64,000 nucleotides of DNA from an uncultured Clostridia bacterium (GTDB lineage Bacteria > Bacillota > Clostridia > TANB77 > CAG-508), in contig CAQDYY010000001.1 in the NCBI GenBank assembly GCA_948777935.1, forward strand, positions 62,001-126,000, written 5' to 3'. Made by a program: the position numbers and the translations under genes. Position 1 is the first letter of the stretch, and each line of letters starts with the position of its first letter. This document shows, piece after piece, positions 44,088 through 53,029 of this stretch. The notes under the pieces were generated by a model that made no database searches, had not been told where the DNA came from, and saw nothing but the letters and a program-made list of their open reading frames with translations.

Positions 44088-45956
44088 ATGAGTTGTCATC
44101 ATTGCCATAACGAACATTGTGAAGAGCATGAAGAAATTCATAACGAAAAAGAAGAAAAATTATCTATATATTTATATGGAATTGGAATTTTGTTTTTTGT
44201 ATTATCTCTTATTCCAATATTTATACCATTTAAAATAGAATTAGTAGTTTTAGCAATACTATTTACAGGATATGAACTATTGTGGAATGGAATAAAAAAC
44301 ATATTTCATCTAAACTTTGAAGAAGAAACATTAATGGCAATTGCAGTAATTTCAGCATTTGCACTTGGAGAATATTTAGAAAGTTGCCTTGTTATTATAC
44401 TATATCGTTTAGGAGAATTTTTAGAAGAAAGAGCAAGTAATAAATCTAATGAAAGTATTAAGGAAATAGTTAAAATAAAAGCAGATACAGCAAATAGAGT
44501 TGTTGAAAATACTGTTACAACAGTAGATATAAAAGAAATAAAAGTAGATGATAAAATTTTAATAAAACCGGGAGAAAAAATACCAGTAGATTGTAAAGTA
44601 ATTTATGGAGAATCTGAAATAGATACATCAAGCCTTACAGGAGAAAGTACACCAGTTTATGTATCTAAAGGAGATGAAATACTATCTGGTGGAGTTAACT
44701 TAACAGGAGCTATTACAGCAGTTGTATTAAGAGATGCTAAAAATTCTGCTGCTTCTCAAATAGTAGATTTAGTATATGAAGCTACAAACAATAAAGGTAA
44801 TACTGAAAAATTTATTACAAAGTTTTCTAAAATATATACACCAATAGTTATATTAATTGCGGTTTTAATAGCAATTGTACCTTTTATATTTAAACTAGAT
44901 ATAAAAGAATGGATTATGAGAGCTTTAATCTTTTTAGTAGCATCATGCCCATGTAGTTTAGTAATATCTGTGCCATTATCATTCTTTACATCAATTGGAA
45001 AGATATCAAAAAAAGGTATGATTATAAAAGGAACAAAACATATTGAAAAATTAGCTAAAGCAAATATTATTGCATTTGATAAAACAGGAACATTAACAAC
45101 AGGACTTATGAAAATTGAAAAATTAGAAGTGTTTAAGCCATATGAAAAAGAAGAAGTACTTAAGTATATGTATAGCTTAGAAATGCTATCAAACCATCCA
45201 ATTGGTAGTGCAATAAAGAATTATGAACAAAATATAGAACAAAAAGAAGTAGAAGATTATAAAGAAATTTCAGGACATGGTTTATATGGAAGAATAGAAG
45301 GAAAAGAAGTGCTATTTGGAAATAATAAACTATTAGAACAATATGAAGTAGAATATGATACATCATTTCCACAAGAAGCAATATATTTAAGTATAGATAA
45401 ACAAATTGCAGGATATATTACTATAACAGAAGAAATTAGAAAAGAAGCATATAATATGGTAGATGCTTTAAAAAGAGTAGGTATTAAACAAACTATAATG
45501 TTAACAGGAGATAATAAAAAGAGTGCAGAAAAAATAGGAGGAGAACTAAAGCTAGATACAGTAAAATCATCATTATTACCACAAGATAAACTAAAAGAGA
45601 TAGAAGAATTAAAGAAAAGTGGTAAAACTGTAATATTTATTGGAGACGGAATAAATGATAGCCCAGTTTTAGCAAGTAGTGATTTTGGAATTGCAATGGG
45701 AGCAGGAACAAACATAGCAAGTATTACAGCAGATGGTATTTTGTTATCAAACAATTTAGGAAGTTTAGAGAGCATTATAAAAACGGCAAAAAGAGCAATG
45801 AGAGTAGTAAAAGCCAATATAGTTTTCTCATTAGTGGTAAAAGCGATTGTTCTAATATTAGGAGCAATGGGAATAGCACCAATATGGCTTGCGATACTAG
45901 CAGATACGGGTGTAACCTTCTTAACAGTAGTTAATGCGATTGTGAATATAAAGTAG
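44088..45956 (+). CDS. cadA: P1B-type Zn/Cd/Pb-exporting ATPase
   Basis: 622 residues. It has a short Cys/His-rich N-terminus (SCHHCHNEHCEEHEE) instead of a full ferredoxin-like metal domain, then eight membrane helices. The actuator motif is TGES, the transmembrane metal site is SCPCSLV (CPC), the phosphorylated loop is DKTGT, HP is in SNHPIGSA, and GDGINDSPVLA forms the hinge. It exports divalent soft metals using ATP. It lies two bases after the ArsR-type repressor and shares its promoter and operator. Confidence 0.93.
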   Translation: MSCHHCHNEHCEEHEEIHNEKEEKLSIYLYGIGILFFVLSLIPIFIPFKIELVVLAILFTGYELLWNGIKNIFHLNFEEETLMAIAVISAFALGEYLESCLVIILYRLGEFLEERASNKSNESIKEIVKIKADTANRVVENTVTTVDIKEIKVDDKILIKPGEKIPVDCKVIYGESEIDTSSLTGESTPVYVSKGDEILSGGVNLTGAITAVVLRDAKNSAASQIVDLVYEATNNKGNTEKFITKFSKIYTPIVILIAVLIAIVPFIFKLDIKEWIMRALIFLVASCPCSLVISVPLSFFTSIGKISKKGMIIKGTKHIEKLAKANIIAFDKTGTLTTGLMKIEKLEVFKPYEKEEVLKYMYSLEMLSNHPIGSAIKNYEQNIEQKEVEDYKEISGHGLYGRIEGKEVLFGNNKLLEQYEVEYDTSFPQEAIYLSIDKQIAGYITITEEIRKEAYNMVDALKRVGIKQTIMLTGDNKKSAEKIGGELKLDTVKSSLLPQDKLKEIEELKKSGKTVIFIGDGINDSPVLASSDFGIAMGAGTNIASITADGILLSNNLGSLESIIKTAKRAMRVVKANIVFSLVVKAIVLILGAMGIAPIWLAILADTGVTFLTVVNAIVNIK

Positions 45957-45962
45957 GGTATA

Positions 45963-45989
45963 AAAAGGGCATTATATAGTGCTCTTTTA
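45963..45989 (+). terminator. Terminator after the metal ATPase
   Basis: AAAAGGGCA pairs with TGCTCTTTT (one wobble) around a 9-base AT loop and continues ATTAAAG; it may serve both directions. Confidence 0.7.
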
Positions 45990-46058
45990 TTAAAGTTTTA
46001 TAAAATACTTGCATATTTGACAGGATTTTAGTAAAATCTAATAGCAGGTGGTGATAAA

Positions 46059-46253
46059 ATGATAAAAACAAGAAATTTACAACCAAAGTATATAGTAGGT
46101 ACAAAATATACAAGACCTAATATGATGCTAGAAGAAGATATGTTAAGCATTGTAAGAGCAATTAGAGCATCAAAAGATGATATAAGAAATGGAAGAGTTT
46201 ATGATGGAATAGAAGCATTAAAGGAGTTAAGAAGAAAATATGGATACAGATAA
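46059..46253 (+). CDS. Antitoxin of the second toxin-antitoxin pair
   Basis: 64 residues, basic N-terminus and helical C-terminus (EALKELRRKYGYR). No DNA-binding motif is obvious. The call rests on size, on GGTGGTG as binding site, and on a 14-base overlap with a RelE/ParE-like gene directly downstream. A possible promoter (TTGCAT, 17 bases, TAAAAT) ends about 20 bases before the ATG. Confidence 0.55.
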   Translation: MIKTRNLQPKYIVGTKYTRPNMMLEEDMLSIVRAIRASKDDIRNGRVYDGIEALKELRRKYGYR

Positions 46254-46563
46254 TTCTTATAGGCTAATATTTACTAAACGCTTTTTAAGAGAATTAGAAA
46301 AAGTAGACAATTATTTATCTAAAAATTTATTTTCTAAAAATGTTTCTAACTATTTAATGAATAAGATAGATGATACTTTAATACAGATTTCTATATTTCC
46401 TAAATCACATGAATTAATAGAAAATACTAAATATCGTAAAGCGTTAGTAAAGAAATATATTATTTTATACATAGTAAATGAAAAGAAAAAAGCAGTTTAT
46501 ATAGTACATATATTTCATTCAAAAAGTGATTATCAAAGAAGATTATATTCTAAAATGTTTTAA
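46240..46563 (+). CDS. RelE/ParE-like toxin (second pair)
   Basis: 107 residues with a RelE-superfamily outline: YRLIFTKRFLRELEKVDNYL at the start, ISIFPKSHELIEN in the middle, then YRKALVKKYIILYIVNEKKKAVYIVHIFHSKSDYQRRL at the end, which holds the usual basic and aromatic end strand. It probably cleaves mRNA or poisons gyrase; this cannot be decided here. It overlaps the small upstream antitoxin gene, as is typical for these operons. It is unrelated in sequence to the toxin at 3721 beyond the fold. Confidence 0.75.
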   Translation: MDTDNSYRLIFTKRFLRELEKVDNYLSKNLFSKNVSNYLMNKIDDTLIQISIFPKSHELIENTKYRKALVKKYIILYIVNEKKKAVYIVHIFHSKSDYQRRLYSKMF

Positions 46564-46601
46564 TCTAATAAAAATCAAATAAAGAAATTTAATAAAAATA
46601 A

Positions 46602-46657
46602 CAAAGTGCAAAATATGGACTTTTATTAATGACGCACAAAACTTTGCATTTTTTTAT
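46602..46657 (+). terminator. Weak terminator after the second toxin gene
   Basis: CAAAGTGCAAA lies opposite GCACAAAACTTTGCA with several possible pairings, followed by eight T. The T-run is convincing, the stem less so. Confidence 0.4.
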
Positions 46658-46736
46658 AAAAAAGCTACAAAATCCCTTTTAAAATCTTTATAAATAGTGT
46701 ACAATTATATACAAATTGTATAATAGGAGAAAAAGG

Positions 46737-48426
46737 ATGAATAAGAAATGGGAGTATTATAGTAGTGATGAAAAAAGTATTGAAGAAATAATAGAGAAAT
46801 TTAAGGTAAACAGGTTGCTTGCAACTATTTTGGTAAATAGAGGGATTATAGAAGAAGAAAAAATTAGAAAATTTTTAGAGCCAACTAGAGACGATTTTTA
46901 TGATCCATTCTTAATGCCAGATATGGAAATTGCAACAAACCGTGTAATAGATGCTATAAACAATAAAGAAAAAATAATGATATATGGCGATTATGATGTA
47001 GATGGAATTACAAGTATTTCAGTATTACAAAAATTCTTAGAAGAACGAAAAGTTGAAGTAGAAAGCTATATTCCAAATAGATTAGAAGAAGGATATGGGC
47101 TAAATAAACAAGCAATAAAAGAGATATATGATAAAGGGTATAAACTAATGATTACAGTAGATTGTGGAATTTCTGCTGAAGAAGAAGTAGAATATGCAAA
47201 TTCTTTAGGAATAACTGTAATTATCACAGACCACCACGAACCATTAGAACAATTACCAAAAGCATTAGCAGTAATAGACGCAAAAAGAAAAGACAATACA
47301 TATCCATTTAATCAATTAGCAGGAGTGGGAGTAGTATTCAAATTTATACAAGCACTTGGCATAAAATTAGGTTTAGAAGAAAAAGAATGGCTAAAATATT
47401 TAGACTTAGTATGTGTAGGAACCATTTCAGATATAGTTCCATTAATAGATGAAAATCGTGTTATAGCAAAATTAGGCCTAAAATTAGTAAATGTAACAAA
47501 AAATTTAGGACTAAAATGCTTATTAGAATCAGCAGGATACAAAAAAATTGACTCAGGCACTATTTCTTTTGGAATAGCACCACGAGTAAATGCATGTGGC
47601 AGAATGGGACATGAAACAGAAGCGCTAGATATTTTCTTATCAAATGATATAAATAATGTAAAACAATTATCAGATAAACTAAATGAATATAACAAAATTA
47701 GACAAGAAACAGAAAAAAGTATTGTAGATAAAGCATTAGCAATGATAGAAGAAAATGAAGAATACAAAAAAAGCACTATTGTATTAGGAAGTAAGGGTTG
47801 GCACCATGGCGTAATAGGAATTGTATCTTCAAAAATCACAGAAATGTATTTTAAACCAAGCATTTTATTATCTTTTGAAGATGGACTAGCAAAAGGCTCT
47901 GGAAGAAGTGTTCCGGGGTTTGACTTACATGAAGCACTTTGCAAATGTAGTAACTACTTAGAAAAATATGGTGGACATGGTATGGCAGTAGGATTAACAC
48001 TGAAAGAAGAAAATTTTGAAAACTTTAAACAAACATTTGAAGAAGTTGCAAAACAAGAAAAAGTAGAAGAAATATTGCCAGTAATATATATTGATGGGAC
48101 AGTAACACGGAGAAGAAATGAAACCAGAATTTGTAAAGCAATTAAGTAATTTAGAACCTTTTGGAGAAGGAAACAAAGTTCCACTATTTGCATATAAAGG
48201 TCTAAAAATAAATTCTATTCGTGCATTATCAGACGGAAAACACTTAAAACTAACATTAAAAGATGATAACTTAATAATAGATGCAATTGGATTTAATATG
48301 GGAAATTTGGTAGAAGATTATCAAATTAATGATAAAATAGATGTTGTAGGAGTTCTAGAAATTAACAGCTTTAATGGAATGGAACAAGTTCAAATTAATT
48401 TAAGAGATATTATGAAATCGATTTAG
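46737..48426 (+). CDS. recJ: Single-strand-specific exonuclease RecJ with one +1 shift
   Basis: 562 residues when read through one +1 shift, the normal RecJ length. The start ATG 46737 follows AGGAGA; a longer frame begins upstream but without a better site. DHH-domain motifs are MIYGDYDVDGITS, TVDCGIS and IITDHHEP; the DHHA1 domain has GWHHGVIGIVSSKI and GSGRSVPGFDL. RecJ degrades 5'-ended single strands in recombination and repair. An in-frame CGGA at 48108-48111 breaks the gene between the DHHA1 domain and the OB domain (LEPFGEGN). Unshifted translation ends a dozen codons later and would lack the DNA-binding domain. It is followed at 12 bases by relA. Confidence 0.9.
48108..48111 (+). other. 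Candidate +1 frameshift site CGGA (recJ)
   Basis: Codon ACA, then CGG A at residue 465. Skipping the C reads GGA GAA GAA ATG AAA CCA and leads straight into the LEPFGEGN segment. Confidence 0.88.
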
Positions 48427-48438
48427 GGGTGAAAATGG

Positions 48439-50632
48439 ATGAATGAAGAAACAAATGCAAATATTAGTGATTTATTATCAAAAATGAAAAAAAAGAACTG
48501 GCGTGCTAATACAAAACTAATTACAAAAGCATATAATTATGCAGTTATACATCATGGTGACCAAAAGAGAAAATCTGGAGAGCCATATATAATTCATCCA
48601 TTACAAGTAGCATATACATTAGCAGATATGGGAATGGATGATGCAACAATATGTGCAGCTTTACTACATGATGTTGTAGAAGATACAGATGCAACAGCAG
48701 AAGATTTGATTGCAGAATTTGGTGAAGAAATAGCTATAATGGTAGATGGTGTTACAAAACTTGGAAAACTAAAATATGTATCACTAAAAGAGCAACAAGT
48801 AGAAGATTATAGAAAAATGTTTCTAGCAATGGGAAAAGACATTAGAGTTATATTAATAAAACTATCAGATAGGCTTCATAATATGAGAACCCTAAAACAT
48901 TTAAGCCGTGATAGGCAAATTGCAAATGCAACAGAAACAATGGAATTATATGCACCACTTGCAAACCGTTTAGGTATGTATTCTATGAAATGGGAATTAG
49001 AGGACTTATCTTTTAAATATTTATACCCAGAAGATTATCGTGAAATAGTAGAAGGACTAGACAAAAAAAGAGAAGAGCGACTAACTTTTATAGAAAAAAT
49101 AATGGAGGAAATTAGAAAACAATTAAAAGTTGGGCATATTGAAGCAGAAATTACCGGAAGAGCAAAACATTTATATAGTATTTATCGTAAAATGAAAAGA
49201 GATAATAAAACTTTAGACCAAATTTATGATTTATTTGCACTTCGTATTATTGTAAATTCAGTAAAAGACTGTTATGCAGCATTAGGAGTTGTACATGATT
49301 TATATAACCCAATGCCACGGTAGGTTTAAAGACTATATTGCAGTTCCAAAACCTAATATGTATCAATCTCTACACACAACACTAATAGGACCAAAAGGAA
49401 CACCATTTGAGGTACAAATACGTACATGGGATATGCATAGAATTGCAGAATTTGGTATAGCAGCACACTGGGCATATAAAGAGGCGGGAAAGAACAAAAA
49501 AGAAAATGTTGTTGTAACTGATGATAAACTAGCTTGGCTAAGAGAAACACTAGAATGGCAAAAAGAAATGCAAGACCCAGAGGAATTTTTAAACACATTA
49601 AAAACAGAATTATTTGAAGACGAAGTTTATGTATTTACTCCAAAAGGAGATATAAAAGTGCTACCAAATGGAGCAACACCAATAGATTTTGCATATTATA
49701 TACATGCTCAAATTGGGCATAAAATGGTAGGGTGTAAAATAAATTCTAAAATGATGCCAATTATTACTAAACTTAAAAATGGAGATATTGTTGAAATTAT
49801 AACATCAGATAATGCAAAAGGACCAAGTAGAGACTGGCTTAAATTTATAAAAAGTAGTTCAGCAAAAAATAAGATATTAAGTTGGTTTAAAAAAGAACAA
49901 AGAGAAGAAAACATAGTAAAAGGAAAAGAGTTAATTGAAAAAGAAATAAAACGTATTGGAATGAACCAAACAGAATTTCATAAACAGGAATACGTACAAG
50001 CGGCATTGGATAGATATAAATATGCAAGTGTAGAAGATATGTATGCATCAGTAGGGTTTGGAGCAATATCAGCAGGAAAAATTATTGCAAAAATGCTAGA
50101 AGAATACAAAAAGGTAAACCAAGATGATGATATCGAAAAGAAACTAGAAGCGTTAGTAAATCAAAAAAGAACAAACAACAATGTGCCTAAAAGTGGAATT
50201 ATTGTAAAAGGAATTGATAATTGCTTAATAAAACTATCAAAATGTTGTAACCCAGTTCCAGGAGATAATATAATTGGATATATTACAAAAGGAAGAGGAG
50301 TATCTATTCACACAACAGAATGTGTTAATATAAAAGAACTATTACAAGAACCTGATAGAATTATAGATGTTGAATGGGTAGGAGAAAAATCATCTAGCTA
50401 TAATGTAGATATAGAAGTATATTCAAATGATAGAACAGGTCTATTAGCAGATATTATTAAAGCAATTTATGATGTAAAAACAAAATTAGTAGCAGTAAAT
50501 AGTAAGGCAAATAAAGATAGAATTGTAATTACAGAAATTACAATAGAAGTACAAAACTTAGAAGAACTTAATAAAGCTTTAAAAGCTATAAGAAAAGTAG
50601 ATAGTGTATTTGAAGTAAAAAGAAAAAAATAA
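48439..50632 (+). CDS. relA: Bifunctional (p)ppGpp synthetase/hydrolase with one +1 shift
   Basis: 730 residues when read through one +1 shift, the standard Rel length. The HD hydrolase domain (about 40-190) has HHGDQKRKSGEPYIIHP and LLHDVVEDTD. The synthetase domain (about 230-350) has RAKHLYSIYRKM and DLFALRIIV, then crosses the shift into RFKDYIAVPKPNMYQSLHTT and EVQIRTWDMH. TGS, zinc-finger (SKCCNPVPGD) and ACT domains follow. It makes and degrades the stringent-response alarmone. The in-frame CGG at 49318 is followed directly by TAG. Skipping the C gives PMP-G-RFKDY, which matches the PGRFKDY sequence I recall from other Rel proteins. Without a shift only the hydrolase and part of the synthetase domain would be made. 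Confidence 0.93.
49318..49321 (+). other. Candidate +1 frameshift site CGGT (relA)
   Basis: Codon CCA, then CGG TAG. Skipping the C reads GGT AGG TTT AAA GAC TAT, Gly-Arg-Phe-Lys-Asp-Tyr. This is the only CGGT among the nine sites and the only one where a stop follows the CGG at once. Confidence 0.92.
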
Positions 50633-50649
50633 AGAAAAGGATGTTACAA

Positions 50650-51297
50650 ATGATATTAAAAAGGTTGCAATTAGAAACGAATTTAGCAGACTTAACAAAT
50701 TGCTATATTATTGTAGATGATATTACAAAAGAAGCAATGGTAATAGACCCTGCAAGTAGTGCAGAAAAAATAGTAGATATGCTAGAAATATTAGAAGCAA
50801 AACTAAAATATATCTATTTAACACATTGCCATGGTGATCATACAGGAGCAGTAGTAGATTTACAAAACAAATATGGAGCAAAAGTATTAATTTATCGTAC
50901 AGAAAGTGAAAATTTAAGAAAGCCAGATGTTACATTAAATTATTATATAGGAATACCAGATATTAAACTAGAAGAAGATTCAAGAATTGATGATGGAGAT
51001 CTAATCCATTTAGGAGAATTAGAATTTAAAGTAATTCATACACCGGGGCATACAAATGGTGGAACATCTTTATACTGTGAAAAAGAAAAAATGCTATTTA
51101 GTGGAGATACTTTATTTCGTGGTACATGGGGAAGAACAGATTTACCAACAGGAAGCCTAGTAGATATAATGAATTCTATTACAGATAAATTGTTAATTTT
51201 ACCAGATGATACAATTGTATATCCGGGGCACGGAAAATCTACTATGATAAGAGAAGAAAAGCCAATTTATTTAGAACTAAGAGAACGTGATTTTTAG
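50650..51297 (+). CDS. Metallo-beta-lactamase-fold hydrolase (glyoxalase II-like)
   Basis: 215 residues from ATG 50650, which has AAAAGGA at proper spacing; an earlier ATG touches the same site. The zinc motif THCHGDH, then HTPGHTNG, the bridging Asp in FSGDTLF and the closing PGHG are complete. These proteins hydrolyse thioesters such as S-lactoylglutathione or related bacillithiol-type adducts; the exact substrate is unknown. It is the usual neighbour downstream of relA in clostridia, though dtd is missing between them here. Its stop codon overlaps the start of a palindromic repeat. Confidence 0.88.
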   Translation: MILKRLQLETNLADLTNCYIIVDDITKEAMVIDPASSAEKIVDMLEILEAKLKYIYLTHCHGDHTGAVVDLQNKYGAKVLIYRTESENLRKPDVTLNYYIGIPDIKLEEDSRIDDGDLIHLGELEFKVIHTPGHTNGGTSLYCEKEKMLFSGDTLFRGTWGRTDLPTGSLVDIMNSITDKLLILPDDTIVYPGHGKSTMIREEKPIYLELRERDF

Positions 51298-51446
51298 AAC
51301 CCCCAGTCTGCTAACGCAGACAGCCCCCTTAAGTAAAGGGGCCTTTACTCTACTGTTCTAGACTAGCATAGTATTTATGAAATATAGAGAAAAGCCTCCT
51401 TTATTTAAGGGAGGTGGCAAGACGAAGTCTTGACGGAGGGTTCTTA
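51296..51446. repeat. Palindromic repeat element, copy 2 (inverted)
   Basis: Begins AGAACCCCCAGTC and ends GACGGAGGGTTCTTA. Inner palindromes are CTGCTAACGCAG, CCCCCTTAAGTAAAGGGG and AAGACGAAGTCTT. Compared with the copies at 851 and 52769 the orientation is reversed. It lies between the hydrolase gene and hisS. Confidence 0.75.
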
Positions 51447-51510
51447 CTGCATAAATACATATAGAGATGTTATATAATATTATATAAATTAGAAAAAGGA
51501 GATATATATT

Positions 51511-52758
51511 ATGATACAAAAACCAAAAGGAACAAAGGACATATTGCCAGGAGATTCATATAAGTGGCAATATGTTGAAGAAAAAGCAAAAGAAATATTA
51601 GAAAACTATGGATTTAAAGAAATAAGAGTACCAGTATTTGAACAAACAGAGCTTTTTGAAAGAGGAGTTGGAGATACAACAGATGTAGTACAAAAAGAGA
51701 TGTATACTTTTTTAGATAAAGGAGAAAGAAGTATTACTTTAAGACCAGAAGGAACAGCAGGTGTTGTTAGAGCTTATATTGAAAATGGAATGGCATCTTT
51801 ACCATCTCCAATAAAAATGTGGTATATGATGCCAATGTATAGGTATGAGAATGTTCAAAAAGGAAGATATAGAGAATTTCGCCAAATTGGAGCAGAAATA
51901 ATAGGAACAGCATCATATGAAGCAGATGTAGAATTAATTGCAATGGCAAATGAAACTATTAAAAAATTTAATATACCAGGAGTTACTTTAAATATTAATA
52001 GTATAGGATGCCCTACTTGTAGAGCAAAATATCAAGAAGCATTAAAAGAGTTTATAGGAAAAAACTTAGACCAATATTGTGACACTTGTAAAACAAGATT
52101 TGAAAAAAATCCAATGAGAATATTAGATTGCAAAGAAAGAAAATGTAAAGAATTAAACCAAGGTGCGCCAGTTATTTTAGATTATCTTTGCGAAGAATGC
52201 AGTACACATTTTGAAAATGTAAAGAAATCATTACAATTCTTAAATATTCCATATGTAATTGATGCGGGTATTGTACGTGGATTAGATTATTATACAAAAA
52301 CGGTGTTTGAATTTGTATCTGAAACAGAAGGATATACAGTTTTAGCAGGTGGAAGATATGATGGTTTAGTAGAAGAATTAGGTGGGCAAAAAACAGAAGC
52401 AATAGGTTTTGCTATGGGAGAAGATAGGCTTATAGATATTTTTGAAAAATATGCAAAAGAAGAAATAAAGGATACTACACCAGATTTATATATAGCTTAT
52501 ATTGGAGAAATTGCAAAACAAGAAAGCATGAATTTAGCATTTGAATTAAGAAATAGAGGGATATATGTAGAAACTGATATTTGTGGAAGAAGCATGAAAG
52601 CAAGCCTAAAATATGCAGATAAAATGAATTGCAGATATTTATTAGTTATAGGAGAAGAAGAGGTAAATACAAAACAAGCAAAATTAAAAGACATGAAAAC
52701 AGGTGAAGAAAAAGAAATTAAATTAGACATAGAAAGTATAATAGAAAATGCCAAATAA
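51511..52758 (+). CDS. hisS: Histidyl-tRNA synthetase
   Basis: 415 residues, a class II enzyme charging tRNA-His. Motif 1 is FKEIRVPVFEQTELF, motif 2 has MYRYENVQKGRYREFRQ, the histidine-specific segment GLDYYTKTVFEF is complete, and motif 3 is EAIGFAMGEDRL. A C-terminal anticodon-binding domain follows (about 325-415). A two-Cys cluster (CPTC, CDTC, CEEC) sits in the insertion domain. AAAGGAG precedes the ATG. The gene is bracketed by inverted copies of the same palindromic repeat; aspS, its usual partner, is absent. Confidence 0.95.
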   Translation: MIQKPKGTKDILPGDSYKWQYVEEKAKEILENYGFKEIRVPVFEQTELFERGVGDTTDVVQKEMYTFLDKGERSITLRPEGTAGVVRAYIENGMASLPSPIKMWYMMPMYRYENVQKGRYREFRQIGAEIIGTASYEADVELIAMANETIKKFNIPGVTLNINSIGCPTCRAKYQEALKEFIGKNLDQYCDTCKTRFEKNPMRILDCKERKCKELNQGAPVILDYLCEECSTHFENVKKSLQFLNIPYVIDAGIVRGLDYYTKTVFEFVSETEGYTVLAGGRYDGLVEELGGQKTEAIGFAMGEDRLIDIFEKYAKEEIKDTTPDLYIAYIGEIAKQESMNLAFELRNRGIYVETDICGRSMKASLKYADKMNCRYLLVIGEEEVNTKQAKLKDMKTGEEKEIKLDIESIIENAK

Positions 52759-52768
52759 AATAAATTAT

Positions 52769-52920
52769 AAGAACCCTCCGTCAGTGCTTCGCACTGCCAC
52801 CTCCCTTAAATAAAGGAGGCTTTTCTCTACATTTCAAGGTTACTATGCTAGACTAGAACGGTAGAGTAAGGGCCCCTTTACCTAAGGGGGCTGGCGCCGC
52901 CTAGGCGACTGGGGGTTCTA
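52769..52920. repeat. Palindromic repeat element, copy 3
   Basis: Begins AAGAACCCTCCGTCAGTGC and ends GGGGGTTCTA, in the same orientation as copy 1 but lacking its 55-base extra segment. Inner stems are GTGCTTCGCAC, CTCCCTTAAATAAAGGAG, GGCCCCTTTACCTAAGGGGGC and GGCGCCGCCTAGGCG. It probably also terminates hisS transcription. Confidence 0.75.
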
Positions 52921-53029
52921 ATCTAGCTAAATTAAATACTATTCTATTTGCATTATAATCACATAAAATTATCATAAATTGGACAAATGTGCATATATAT
53001 TTATAGAGATATATTTTATGGAGGAAAAA

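Noticed and set aside
16918..49320. Classical P-site slippage
   Set aside because: Codons before the sites are CCA, TTA, GCA, TCA, ATT, GGA, TTT, ACA and CCA. Most cannot re-pair one base on, so there is no shared slippery codon.
1669..49321. Sequencing or assembly error as the cause of the nine frame breaks
   Set aside because: Random or homopolymer errors would not all fall on in-frame CGG, and no error-type break was seen elsewhere. Not excluded without reads, so listed as the main refutation test.
1669..49321. Simple reassignment of CGG to another amino acid
   Set aside because: A triplet reading of CGG as any residue does not repair the frame; each gene needs one extra base to be passed over.
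1669..49321. Quadruplet decoding of CGGA as arginine
   Set aside because: It would also restore frames, but the relA and VanW sites call for Gly, which fits skipping C and reading GGN. Kept as a weaker alternative.
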